Positions 12,011 to 24,800 of a stretch of DNA of 64,000 bases are shown here, piece by piece. The stretch spans positions 7,180,485 to 7,244,484 of the forward strand of contig NC_134027.1 in assembly GCF_964204645.1 (NCBI RefSeq), in the 5' to 3' direction. The stretch is from Tubulanus polymorphus. Its lineage: Eukaryota; Nemertea; Palaeonemertea; Tubulaniformes; Tubulanidae. A program made the position numbers and the translations under genes. Each line of letters begins with the position of its first letter. The first letter of the stretch is position 1. The notes beneath the pieces were generated by a model. The model saw nothing but the letters and a program-made list of their open reading frames with translations, made no database searches and was not told the DNA's origin.

Positions 12011-14299
12011 ATGGCGGCGCCCATAGAGAACGAGGAAGTGAAAAATTATCCCAGTATTTGTGAAATAGAAGCCTCCGTTGCGACTGGTTTCGAACGCGTC
12101 GCTAAAGAAGAGATAGAAGAAAAGTTAAAAGTTCCTGTGAAACCATTTAGAGGCAATGTCGTGTTTACAATTCCATTTGAACACGTGAAAAGGGTACGCA
12201 CTCGGTGCTAGCTTAGACCAAAAGTTGTACTAAGTAGCAAAATATACCACCAGAATGACTCCACAACTGACTTCTATATTTCAATGTATTTTCAACTTCT
12301 GTTATTTCATAGGTATATGAATTGCACGCTGTTGATAATGTGTATATCGTCTTGAACAGATTCAAAGATTTTCCATTTTCAAATGATCTGGTAAACTATT
12401 TCCCTCAATAAAAGATCTAAATAGATTTAGAAATCATTTACGCCATGGTGCTTATAATGGATTATTCTGTAATATTTCAGGAAGAAGCATTAACTCAGGT
12501 TGAGAAATTTGTTTCGAAAATCAACTGGAAGTTGGGACTTGATGTCTGGGGTCAGTTTTTCGAGTTTGCTCACCCAATTTCCCATTTACCTGCTGACGAA
12601 ACGCTGTGGAAAGCTGAAGAATACCAGGAACCTCCTGTCAAAATATCTAAAGTAGATGATGTTGTTCACTCTGATAATGAGACAGCAGAACAAGTTTCCC
12701 CATCTGCGAAACAAGAATCTAAAGCAACTGATCACAAAACACAAAGTGAACCCTGCGAACGTATTGAAAATGTTATGGATGCTGTCATTCATGCAGATGT
12801 AGTTGTGAAAACCAGCGAAAATGGAGCTGCAGGGGATGCCCCTGTCAGAAAAAGTACAATTCCTTATAATCCATCGTTGCCGGGTTTCCGAGCGACCTGT
12901 TATCGAACCGGTAAGAATCACGTGTTTCAATCGATGCAGGCAGCTGCACGGTTTGGTGGTTTAATTCAGGACTATTTCGGATGGAACGTGAATCTAAAGA
13001 ATTTCGATATCGAGGTCGTATTGAACATCAATGATAACGATGTATCGGTTATGATTCCCCTCACTAGAAAAAGCCTACATAGACGAAACATGAGCAACCT
13101 TGGCCCTACTACTCTGAGAGCTACAATTGCTTATAACATGCTCAGGTAAGTTTTCCTCTCATAACAGTATCCAAAGTAGGCCTACATATCACAGTCTTCT
13201 GATAATTTCATTTAATGTTATGTTTATTGGACTACGGTCCTGATGTTGTTCCACAGTGCTTCTAATATTTTCAATTCATTTTGTAGATTGTGTAAGATAA
13301 AGGCTGGGGATGTTGTTTGTGATCCAATGTGTGGCAGTGGAGGAATTCCTATTGAAGTAAGTACATCTACCACTGACAAGACAATGTGTGTCGATTTTTA
13401 TGACCTCACTGCTCAGACATAGGTCAAAAAATAGACTTATCTGGTAAGATCTTGCTTATTTTGAGAATGATTGTTTTATTGTTGTACTGTAGGCTGCAGT
13501 ATGTTGGCCTTCTAGTGTTCATTTAGCTGGTGATATTCATGAAATTGGATGTAATCGAACTGTTCAAAATGTGTGCGATTTGAATGTGCATCGCAAAAAT
13601 CTCAAGAAGTAAGTCAACTGTTGAGTTCCATAGCACTGTTGGCATTTGATTTATAAAAGATATCATAAATTTCAGTATACATTTATTTGCTCTTTAGGAG
13701 TCAAATAAAAGTTGATGTGATGCAATGGGATGTCACTGACCTTCCACTGAAAGATGATGCAGTTGACATATATGTGACAGACTTGGTAGGTAATAAATAG
13801 ATAATTCAGTGGCAGTGCCTGGATTATTGCTACTAGTTGCAAGAGTAGGAACAGACAAATAGAAAGACTTTCTCACTCATCTTTTTCAGCCATTTGGTAA
13901 AAGGCTCGGATCTAAATATGACAACCGTAAATTATACCCAAAAACGTTGAAAGAAATGGCAAGAACATGTAAACGTGAAACTGGAAGGGCTTGTTTCTTA
14001 ACCCAGGATTCTCGAAATTTAATGAAGGTATGGCAACTGAATCTGTAATAGGAATCATTCATTTATTACATACGCTTAAAATTTGAAATTTTCATGGCCT
14101 TATATAACTCTCTTATTGTGTTTAACAAAACAATATGTACATCTAATGAATATCGCATTCCTCTCTTCAGAGTCTTGGTGCTCTAGGACATTTATGGAGA
14201 CGTGTATTTATGACCGGCATCAATATTGGAGGACTAAGTGCAACTGTCACCGTTTTACAGCGGACTAAAAACTATTTCACAGCAACGGATAAAGACTAA
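12011..14299 (+). CDS. THUMPD3: THUMPD3-like tRNA (guanine-N2-)-methyltransferase
   Basis: Exons 12011-12193, 12313-12390, 12481-13145, 13287-13356, 13493-13608, 13698-13785, 13890-14027 and 14171-14299 give 488 aa, close to the family's usual 500 or so. The N-terminus (CEIEASVATGFERVAKEEIEEKL) and the following segment form the THUMP region that binds tRNA. The C-terminal half is a Rossmann-type methyltransferase: SAM motif I DVVCDPMCGSGGIPIE at about 317-332, an acidic loop GDIHEIG, and the catalytic motif TDLPFGKR at about 398-405. THUMPD3 with TRMT112 makes m2G at position 6 (and 7) of cytosolic tRNAs. The start MAAPIENEE is chosen over an upstream non-ATG extension because it is the first ATG with good context. 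An Asp/Glu/Lys-rich linker separates the two domains. A repeat fragment sits in the last intron. Confidence 0.92.
14051..14094. repeat. Fragment of the TCATTCATTTATTACGTACGC repeat
   Basis: About 44 bp in the last THUMPD3 intron match the end of the repeats at 22825-22986 and 28405-28565 (shared ATTCATTTATTACATACGC and AAAATTTGAA.TTTTCA). It is a truncated copy or solo end. Confidence 0.65.
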
Positions 14300-16116
14300 T
14301 CATAGTTGCATTAATGTGTAAAGTGAAATCATATGAATAGTGTAAGAATTTTGTATTAAAAGATTATAAACAATCTTTATGATAAAGAAACAATAGATGC
14401 CTTGTTATGCTTGGATTGGATATACATGTATCGATCATGAGGATAAGACATCCCTTCCATTATCCATAGATAAGTGATCATTATGCTATCATTATTCTCT
14501 TTGAAACAAAGACAAGAAAAGACGAGGTGTTATGGTGACAACCTGCAATAAATTTATTTACTTGCATCGAAGTGGAATGATATGACTACAAGTAGAAGGA
14601 ACAAGTCGTATAATATTAAATATAAATATTAGTATACAAATTTCAAAAAGATAACTTGTGCTGGAATGTGTTTTTAAGAATGATATCACGACATGTTGTA
14701 AACCTCAGCAGATGCGTAGCTGCGAATCTTATAAATAGCTAACTGGTACATTTGGTTAAATCGGTGCTTTAATTCTAAAAAGCAAGCTACTGATTAAACC
14801 AGTTTAATCCAAGAATTTCATCTGTAGACCTGTTTGGTTATAATTCTGATACCACTTCTAGTAAAAACTGTTTACAGCCTGAATTAATCTAAATTAAAAA
14901 GCTGATGAGAAAAGATTGTCATAACTTACGACTTTTTGCACCACACTTGACCAGTACTGTTTAATTCTTAAGAAATATAAGGCCCCTAAAGTCTTTCACT
15001 TAAGTTTGGTTATCCATGGAGGCTTTCCACTAATAGCGAGAATGATATTATTGTTTAATTTGCAAGATATATCATAAGTGAACTATTCATGAGCAGAGAT
15101 CAATTTAAATGAAAACATATCTACAAATTATTTTGGAATTATAGATAAAATAGGCCTCTACTTGTAAGGGAATGTTGTACCACCACATGCATACACGTAA
15201 ATGAATGTATATAATACTATGCTAAAAATCTGCACAATCAATTTGTAAAATCATGTATAATATTGATTACCAAACTACCGAAAAACCCATGAATACACAC
15301 GAATACAAAATAGAGACTACGCTGAAAAAATATTTACATCAGACAGGAGACATTACTGAATAAATATCAATTAAAAATATAAACATATACATAATCTGAT
15401 GAAAAGAAACGTAACTTATTCGTTATTCAAATCTTGAAAAATTAATTCATACAAACATCGGTACATTCACCTGCATACTTTGTCAATACTTTGGATTTGG
15501 ATCATTTAACTAGGAAAAGCCTTTTCCCATATTTATAATCTAACATCACTTTTATTTTTTCATATTCACACAATGAATTAATGTAACTAACATGAAAGAC
15601 ACACATTGCCTATAGGTAAATCATTATATCTTAGTACATGTAATAAAATTTAACAAATTCATTTGGTTGTAATTTTGATAAATAAAACACCCTGTCTACC
15701 ATCTTATCAAACGGACATGCCATGCGATGTCCATTTTGAATATAGCACGACTATTCTTCATTAAGAATTGTGGTGGGATTTACATAATTTTTGGCACAAC
15801 AACAAAATTAGGATGGATGCGTACAGTATATAAAAGTTATTTAGAACGAAAACATGCATTGTGTATAATTTTGGTTGGTGTAGATATATATAAGGATAAA
15901 TAGATGCACCATTATGTGGACGTATATATCAATGAATACTCATCATTCAGGCTAAACAATGCCTGAAGATCTTCATTAGTTTTTACAGTACAAGAATGAA
16001 TTAAGTATTTAAGTATTAAAGAACTCAAGCACTTTGATAACAATTACTTTCCTAAGTCTGACAATACTAGGTTTTTAAATACCGGTACTACTAATTACTA
16101 GAAACCTGATATTTCT
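14300..16116. other. Convergent gap: 3' UTRs of THUMPD3 and the PH-actin gene
   Basis: AT-rich with no coding exon. A THUMPD3 polyadenylation signal AATAAA is at 14547-14552, with an earlier ATTAAA near 14356. The PH-actin stop codon is at 16117-16119 on the minus strand. No RNA gene or transposon ends were seen. Confidence 0.55.
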
Positions 16117-19100
16117 CTAAACAATACTATTCAGAAGTCGGAGACAGTAGTTCCGATCATTAATCCAACTATCTCGTTTCATGGACAGTTCATCATAGTG
16201 ATCAGAATCTGCCTGTATACAAGCACCAATGTACGCCGCGTGATAACGGTTTGGCATCGCGTGAACTTCCACTACGCACGACTCTGGCGTCATCTTCTCT
16301 ATTTCATACTGAATACGATCAGCTAATCCCGGCAACATGCTTCCACCTCCACTCAGATAAATACTTCTGTAAACACAAAAACGACACTAAACAAATTGCC
16401 TTATCATCCAGTTGCATAAATATAATTAAACGTTCATTTTACCTGCACAGTTCTCGCCTTGTGTCCATAGGACATTCCTGTATGGCTTTATAAATCACTT
16501 TGTGCAAATATGGTAGATCTAGACCCCAAAGTTCAGTTTCAAATAGACCCTCCGTAGCAGTGAATCGACCAACATCAAGGGAAACATCACTAGTGTAGTA
16601 AAATTGACAAAGTTAAGGCATAAAGGATTCTGAAGTTTAGCTACTCGAATCAAGTCAACATACCTCCAAGTTTTATACGGAAGATCATATTCCGATAGAT
16701 CAACACTTCTTTCATATTGATCTTGATTTTTGCAACCATTTGACAATTCTTCCGCAAAGTTCTTGGACACAAAACATGTCTAGGTAAAATCAAAATATTA
16801 ATTACGGAACAAAAAGCATTTCTTCATCTAAAAAGTGACAAATAATCGCGCTGACCTTCTCCATCACAAGTCTGCTGAGCAACTGTTCAACTGGCACCAA
16901 AAATCTATATTTATTTTCAGCTAGGTTTTGGTTTAGAGACTCCATTATTTTTGCTCCTCCAATCGGTTGCCTTGTTAATCCACCAGCCATTAAGTATCCT
17001 GTAAGTAAGACATGAAGAACTAGTGTCATATAAAATATTTCTTTGTACTGCTCTTAGAAGCAGCAAGGGTAAATATATACATAAACCAAATATCAAGACC
17101 ATACACTACATGTGTATCGAAAACTTCCCAAGAAAACTAATTCTGTCAACAGATGGTTGGATGGACGTCGGACAAAAAGTGAACATAAAGGTCTACTGGG
17201 ACTGAAGTCCCAAGTTGGCAAAAGCAAAACGTTTTTCATAACCTACCATCAATTACAGGTAGGACATCATATCTATCACCGATGTCTACGACAATACCAG
17301 ATTTTGCTCTGTATGCATGTAGAGCCAGGACTGCTTGATGTGCAATTTGAACACTTTGAATATGGAACTTGTTGAATAGTGTGTCCATCATTATCTCAAG
17401 TGCTTTGGCATTCATCTGATGCGGAATACTTAGCATGACCTGAAATTCAAATTGTGAGTACCGATATCACAAAGAGAAAGGAAAAATACATTGCACATTA
17501 AATTGCAATTACAACAATTTCTCATTCTTACTTTATACTGAGAGGTTTCAATGTCCAATTGTTCAAACAGTAGATCAACAAATCCAGGTATAGTTTTAGC
17601 AGTGAGCTAAAATCACAAAAAATCTATGTTTACATGATATGACAATAAGAATTCTACCAGTACCCTATGTCATATGACATTTCAGTTGATATACCAGGTA
17701 ATGCAAAACTAAACAAATCTACCTCATTGAATTTCAATGATGGCCTTAGAGGATAAACCACATCAGCAAAACGCCTCGAATTTGGTTTAAATGCATCAAA
17801 TCCATACACGATACTGTTCGATTTTTTACTGATTGCCGCTACAGTTGGGAAGAACAAAGTTGGAAGAGAAGCTAAAAGAAAAATTGGAGGAATTGTAAAA
17901 ATTCATTCTTAAATTTCCATGGAGATATTTCATTAAGAAAGAGCTATTTTAACGTTTTTTGATTATCTCACGTACGTTGATCACCCAGCACACCAGCCCT
18001 TATTGACGCACTACCAATGTCAATAATGACAATCTTCTGAAACAATTAAAAGCTACAGCTTTCAGACTCTGGATTCAAACAGAGAGAGAAACATAAGCGG
18101 AACATATACTAACCTTACGTCCGTGAGACTTAGGATTTAATACTGGTCGTACGAACCTCATCTTCGCATTATCAACAGTTTGTGAATTCAGCGCGGTCAT
18201 CCATTGTTCTTGATCCTTTTCGGAGGCACATCTGACAACTAAGTAATGACCTCTCTGGAATAGAAAAAGATTTGGTGATATCCCAATAGCAAGGGTTCAG
18301 CTTTAGAGCCAAATCTAGCTAATAACTTTGAAACTGGCTTCAGATGAAAATAACCTAGATGAATGCAATATTGAAACCTGATACACCCAAGTGATGCTTG
18401 CTTACTAACCCGGTCGTCGATTCCGATAAGTTGATAACCATTATCTTCAATTACTCCACCCATAAGTTGTATATGTCCAACTTCAATATTACAATTACTA
18501 GACTAGAGTTTATACAAAATAATGTACACAGTGTTAGAACCAACTTGGACACAATAGAATTCATTAAGAACAATTAATAAACAAAATTGCTTACTTCAAA
18601 GAAATATAAGAAACCATCTTTCGCTCGGAAAAATTGCTTTCGCCATGTTTTCAAAAGTGTGGCCTTTTTTTTGTTCGCTGGAAGCCTCTCAAGTACGCCT
18701 TCTATATTTATATAATGCTTTGACACATCCACAATATTCTACAGAAAACAACAAATTAGTGGTCTCCTGTATATACCGGTAAATCATATAAATCTATTGA
18801 CTACAAAACCCTTACTATGAACATACCTCTTCAAAATGCTTTACTTCATACAGTTCCTTTAAAAGCTTAATCTAAAATACATCAATATGTTTCAATGATA
18901 AACTTTATGTATATCTGAAAATTGCAATGAATACTGTATCTGACAGGTGTAATGGTGTGGTGACTATAAACCAGAAATGGACCCCATCATTTAAAAGTGG
19001 AAATGGCATGCTTACTGGATCCCAGTTGATAACTGATGGTCTGTCTTCAACCTTTTCATCTTCATATTCATCGGTAGACAGAGTATCGACGGTAATTTCA

Positions 19101-20889
19101 GTGACATTCCTATCATCTGTATTGCTTTCACCAATTGGGGGATCTTTCAAGATATGATTCACTTCGAAATGTGAAGAGTTATCTACAACATCATCACCAA
19201 CTACAGCATTCATGACAGAACTATTTCCTGAATTGTCCACAACTGAAAATGGAAAATAGGAAAAGTGAATCAACTAAGATGAGTACGCTATTTATTAAAC
19301 TTCCAGATGTACACAGTTTGATACTCACTGCTAAGAGAGTTTAACTGTATTTCAACTTTGCATTGTGAATGAGAATCTGTGTCCTTTTTTTTCGAAGAGA
19401 CATCATTTCCCTCATCCACACCCTCTATATTCTTATTGGTTAAAGACTTATCCTCCTCCGATAATGACACATCACAGCTGGTTTTCGGTTGCGGAGTTTT
19501 CCTCAGATTTATCGTGAAGGTATTATCATCTTGAAATGTCAATTCCCTCGAAGATGGTTTCGTTGTTGCCCGCGGCGATGAAGCAGTTGCTGAATTGTTA
19601 ATACTATTGGATGACGCTTGAAAGACCACGTTTGGCGAATTTGAATTTGGTGTATCCGATTTTCTTCGCATTATCCCCCACGGTGTTTGGAATCCATTTT
19701 GATCAGACAGGTTGTTATCAGAGACATTTTTTGGGGTGAGCGACGTCACGGAAGAATTCAGTTTTGGCGTCAGGGAACTCTTACTAGTATTTTGCGTTTG
19801 AGATTGCGAAGGTAAGGAGGCCGTTGATGAACTTTTCTTAATCGATCCAGCTGAGGCATAACTCACCAAATTGTTATGGCTCTGAGTGCCTTTCAACGAA
19901 GCTTGTTGACTGCATTCAGCGTTTCTAACGATCCATGAATCAGAATTTTTCTTTCGAGTACCAGCTATACCAGCATTTCTATTTTCAAAATCACTTCGCT
20001 GAAGCAAGAATGTATAATAATAATAGTTTAAACCGGTAATATGTATAGAACCAACTACATAGAAAATTTATAACGAATTTATTTGACAAAAATTAAAATC
20101 AAAAGACATTTAGAACTCTCACTAGAGATCATCACTCAAGAGATCATTGTATTTAAGCAAACTCAAATGATGGCAAAAAACTATTAGCCTATTCTAACCA
20201 GGTGAGACGAGAAAATACACAATATCCATGTAAGATGATAATGAGAGAAATCCTACAATAGATACAGCCAAAACGAGAAACTTGAATAGAAGAGTATATA
20301 TATTTTCGCATCATTTCGGCTAAAGACTATTAGCCATCATCAGTATGCCTGATGATGGCTAATAGTCTTTAGCCGAAACGTTGCGCAAATATATATACTC
20401 ATCTATTCAAGCTTTTTGTTTTGGCTGAATTTACTGTGGGATTTCTCCTTTCGTTTTCTAACCAGGTCTATTCACATGAAATGTCAGCCTACCCGATTGA
20501 AACAAATTTGAGTTTTCTCCAGAAGATCCTTAATCTTGTCATGTAATTCTCCGATGGAATGATATTCGGGTGAATTCTCATCAGTTATTTGGTCATTCAT
20601 GCGCGCAAATTCCTCCTGATCTTTCGTGATTTCATCTTCCAACGTGGATATTATTGCAATCAGATCCTAAAAAAATGAAGGTCAATGGCTCTCAAATCAG
20701 TCTTGGCAACGATACTTCCATCGAAAAGTTTCAGTAATATCCATGTATATGCAAGCATAAAGCTGGAGTTCCTATACTTTCGATACCCCAATCAGGGTTC
20801 ATTTCACAGATTACCTGCATAGCCATATACTTGACCGACTTGGTGAAATCAGACAGATTGCATGTCAACAGTTCAGGTGGACAAGTCAT
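16117..20889 (-). CDS. Coiled-coil / PH domain / actin-related protein fusion
   Basis: Sixteen exons join in frame to 900 aa: 20889-20815, 20666-20493, 19998-19329, 19242-19016, 18871-18827, 18738-18595, 18502-18410, 18254-18114, 18036-17976, 17871-17723, 17606-17532, 17439-17247, 16998-16856, 16779-16664, 16589-16443, 16366-16117. Residues about 1-83 are helical; 84-385 are Ser/Thr/Asn-rich and probably disordered. A PH domain spans about 400-505 (GVLERLPANKKKATLLKTWRKQ, ending in the Trp helix SEKDQEQWMTALN). From 524 to the end (377 residues, the length of actin) is an actin fold: phosphate loop 1 DIGSASIRAG, Gln equivalent to actin Gln137 in HQAVLALHA, phosphate loop 2 DIGDRYDVLPVIDGY, and LSGGGSMLPGLADR with YIGA near the C-terminus. 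It may therefore bind ATP and membrane lipid. It is too divergent to assign to a standard Arp class. ATG follows an acceptor directly; a further upstream exon is possible. Confidence 0.85.
20246..20446. mobile_element. Palindromic MITE, family A, second copy
   Basis: Ends AGAAATCCTACA and TGTGGGATTTCT, inner ends CAGCCAAAAC and GTTTTGGCTG, and a long central palindrome (CGGCTAAAGACTATTAGCC against GGCTAATAGTCTTTAGCCG). It shares GGCTAATAG, GATGATGG and AACGTTGC with the element at 733-903. It lies in intron 2 of the PH-actin gene. Around 20349-20379 it reads CTGATGA, a hairpin, then GAAAC, which resembles a hammerhead-ribozyme core. Confidence 0.75.
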
Positions 20890-21882
20890 CTGAAACCAAG
20901 ATAGATTTATTCTCTATCATATAGTGGCATACATGAAATGATTGATTGTTGAACGAAATTCATATGACAAAAAAAAAATTTTTTTGTAAGATCAACTCAA
21001 GAAAAAGTTTTTTGTGACTGTCCTTTTTGAAACATTTTTATAAATTTGTCCTGATGAAGAGTTGTTAGGAACACACACGTCAATTTTCAATACCAAAGTA
21101 CCTTAATGTAATATCGGCTATGCCCTTCGTTCGATTGATTATTGATTCTGTATCAATACATGGGTCGATATTTCAACCAATTCGATCATTTTGATCGTCC
21201 GCCATTTTGACCGAGTATGTCATGTGACATAGGTGGCAGCAGCGGATGGACTTGAATTTGCGGACCGGGAAACGGACAGGTGAGCTTGAATGATTCGCTC
21301 CTTCGGTATCGCAACTTCGTAACGCCGGCCGCGACTCGTTGCACAATGCGGAGTTGAATGATTAAATATACATTTGATTTTTTTATAGAAAGTTAACCCC
21401 GGATCACATGAACGATATTTTCCTTAGATAGAAGTGGTTACATGCGCCCAATAATTCATAGAACAATTCCACCAACCGCGCGGAATTAGTGAATTCCAAT
21501 CCTCCGGGCCCGCACGTGTTCAATGTGTAGCAGATAATCATTTTCCATGTTAATTGAATAAAGACTAAATAACTGGATACACAAAACCACATACATGTAT
21601 ATATTTTCATAAATTTCATAATCAAAATTCAAAACATACAAAAATAGTGTAATTCTCTTAACCGAATAAATTGGGCCGTACATAATTTTGTCTTTTAAGA
21701 GAAATTTAAGAGGATTAAATATGTACATCACAAGTATTGTATATCAAAGCAATCAAACAATTGATTTTTCCTGGTGATGAAATCCCTTTCATCACAGTCG
21801 ATATTATCAATAACCGTAACAAGATATGTGATGAATTAGTCTCACACGGTGAGAATGTAATAACATGTCTTTGTAGTTATAG
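20890..21882. other. Gap between the PH-actin gene and the CDK20 3' end
   Basis: Both flanking genes are on the minus strand. The stretch should contain the 5' UTR and promoter of the PH-actin gene and the CDK20 3' UTR. 21160-21370 is more GC-rich than its surroundings and holds TAGGTGGCAGCA, a plausible promoter zone. A short frame beginning MADDQNDR near 21210-21180 (-) cannot be spliced in frame to the gene and is not called. Confidence 0.5.
21230..21241 (+). promoter_or_regulatory. TAGGTGGCAGCA motif (CTCF-like), copy 2
   Basis: Lies about 340 bp upstream of the PH-actin start codon. It is part of a 15-mer identical to the one at the THUMPD3 start. Core AGGTGGC fits the CTCF motif; function inferred only. 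Confidence 0.4.
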
Positions 21883-24800
21883 TTACAAAGCATTCACATA
21901 CGGTGATATTAAATCAGGATCTAATAATGAGTCTTGCAATGGAACATCTATATTAAAATCGTGTGCTTGTTGTATCTGCCGCAGTTTCTTACTTCTCTGT
22001 GGTATTGGTAATTCAGAATGATGTGCAGGCAGTGGTTCCGTAAAAAAGTAGGGGTGAAGCAGCGCCTGACAAAATAAATTCATTTCATTCAATTAGATTC
22101 AGATTTTCGATAGGAAAATCATCTATTCATATATAGAAAGCAGTTCTTCACTCAATGATGGACTCTGAAACAAAGTCCATGATTTAATGTTTTAATCGGC
22201 ACATCGCCTTTACTCCAAGGTTGGATTAAGAATTCAAATAATGTCCGCATAGATTTATGCATTTCTCAGATCTAAAACGAATTCTATCCTAATTAGCCGT
22301 GCCAAATCTATGATTTTATGATATTCCTTGCTTATAATATAAAAACAGCTTTACACCTATTGTTATTCATTGTCATAAACAGTAAACAGCCATAAACAGC
22401 CTTAGTGAAGTCCAGGTTATGAGATATTATGAATAGTAGCAGTCATTCATTCCTAACCCAATTTTGAGCCAAGAGAGTGTTCAAATGGACCTTATATCAA
22501 GCTTGTGAAGTACTGAAAAGGTAGGTAGGAAACTTGGAATATCCGATAGTGAACATGTGAATGTTTGAAAGTTCTTCTGCGCATTAGTAACCACAATTCA
22601 TAATCTTATTACCATAACAAGTTAGATTTTGATCTGTGAACACCAGATAATATAATGTATTCTACCTAATATACGTAGCAGGCAGTACTATGGTACTTTA
22701 TTAATTATATACACAATCAGAAAACACTGCAGGAACAATTTTCAATAATTTTCAGCCACATTCGAGACACACGCCAAGTCTCCATGGAAACTCATTAAGT
22801 GTAAATCAGATATATAATATACACGGGGGTCATTCATTTATAACGTATGCACTAGGGGAGAGGGAAGGGTCAGTGCAATTGTGTACTGTTATGCTTAATG
22901 TATATGAAAAAATTACCGATTTTGCGTACAGAGGGGGAGGGGGGTTGAAAAATTCAAATTTTATGCATCCGTAATAAATGAATGATCTCACACAGCTATA
23001 CACTGATTCATTATTTTTCATTGTTCATTGAACTAACATCGATGTCATATACCAAATACAAAGTAGATTTATGGTGAATATAGTGCCAGGAAGTTAAATG
23101 TTTCAATGCTTTGCTTTGAACAGTTTATCTTTGGTGAATGATTCAGATGCACCATTTTAGACGTCTATGCTTGACATCGATATCGCTGGGGAGCATATTG
23201 ATCTTACCTCGTTAGCAGAAATTCTCTGTTTGGAAGGATACACTAGAAATCGTTTTAGTAAGTCTAATGCAACTGGTGACGCGTCCGGGACAACCTCCTC
23301 AAATGGTATCGGTGGTTTCTCTGTGTAACCTATCTTATGATAGTCTGGTAGTTCTGACAATCCCTAGAAAATGAAGTCTGAATGTAGGGTCTAGGTTTAT
23401 AAATCTGTACTTGGGATTGATTCTGAGAACATTTCCTAAGGACAGCTTTTTTGCTAAAGGTTATCGTTATCTGCAGTATGATGATTTAAAGATATGATTC
23501 CGATATCATCCGGTGTGGGTAGTGATCTAATACTGTTAACATGTCAAGATGTACATCATGCATATCTAATTAAGTTCACACAAACAATAACTGTACGCTG
23601 TTATAATAAATAAACGACTGGTGAAACTAATGAATATTTGAAATACTTGATGTATTTCACATTGTGCAAACACTACTTCATACATTATTCATACAAATCA
23701 CTGATGAGAAATCATTGTTCAAACAGTCAATCCCTAAAGATTATATAATATTAGTTAAAGGGTAAAACAACAGAGAAAGTGGCTGAAAACATACCAATGA
23801 AATTGAAAGTTCTTACATGTATTACGAATTTTTCAAATTTTAGATAGGCTCTGATGTTTGCAGCATCGTATCATTCATCATTCAATTTTTTCAATAATAT
23901 TTCCACTCCAGATACTCACTGGCCATATTTTTTCATTTGGAGTGCCCAATACCCGTAATACACAACCAAGCTGATCAATATCTGTTTCACCCTGAAAAGG
24001 AAAAGATCCTGTACATAGATTCACATCAGTCAACCTGACGACAGATGACAGTACTTTGTAGGTTCACTTGAATTTATTAATAATAATAATACCAGGCATC
24101 GGGTAAAGCTGGTTTAGTTACTATACAGTAGTATTAACAAAAGCTCATATTTTAATAAAATTTGGTATATATCTGTCTTTATATTTACTGAGTTGATATC
24201 AGGTTAATGTGGCTCCTCCATGACTGTTCACACCAGTTCACCTAATATTATACTGGATACTCGATCTAGATCTGTATACTACTGTTACCATGATCGGCAC
24301 CAGGAATCGAGTACGTAATATTTAACTAAAATTGCCGAAGGGCGGAGCCTGCTCGGGTGTGGAACGCATAAAAATTGCTGGCCGAGGCTGGATTGTGACT
24401 GCTGACGACACATTGACGTACCCCCCTCTGGTGTCGCCCATGGTTACTTGTATATTACAGGTCAACAATGATCATAGAACCACCCCTTCATCTAAAACCG
24501 TTTTTTTGTTGTCATATCATGTCAAACTACACTAGAACTGATGTCCACTTGGTTTTATACAAAATAATGCTAGGATTTCCATACACCATTTCCTTGAGCT
24601 TTCTTGTTATAGCTAGAAAACACCAGAACACACCAGCGGTGAAAAACTATCTGCGTTTTAACTCTTATCAGAGAAAGGAGTAAGGTTTTTCAAGTTTGAG
24701 CCGTGGAAAACTGCTTATCTCAAAGATACTCTTTATCTGGTGTAACGAGATAGTTTTTTACATCATTGTAGTATTTGTAGCAGAAAACTCCTCGAACAAC

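Noticed and set aside
21180-21212. Possible first exon MADDQNDRIG of the PH-actin gene on the minus strand
   Set aside because: The only donor (after ATTG) leaves a phase that creates a stop in the next exon.
24332-24683. Overlapping 67- and 71-residue frames in CDK20 intron 7
   Set aside because: Short, overlapping in different frames, no splice partners or known motif.
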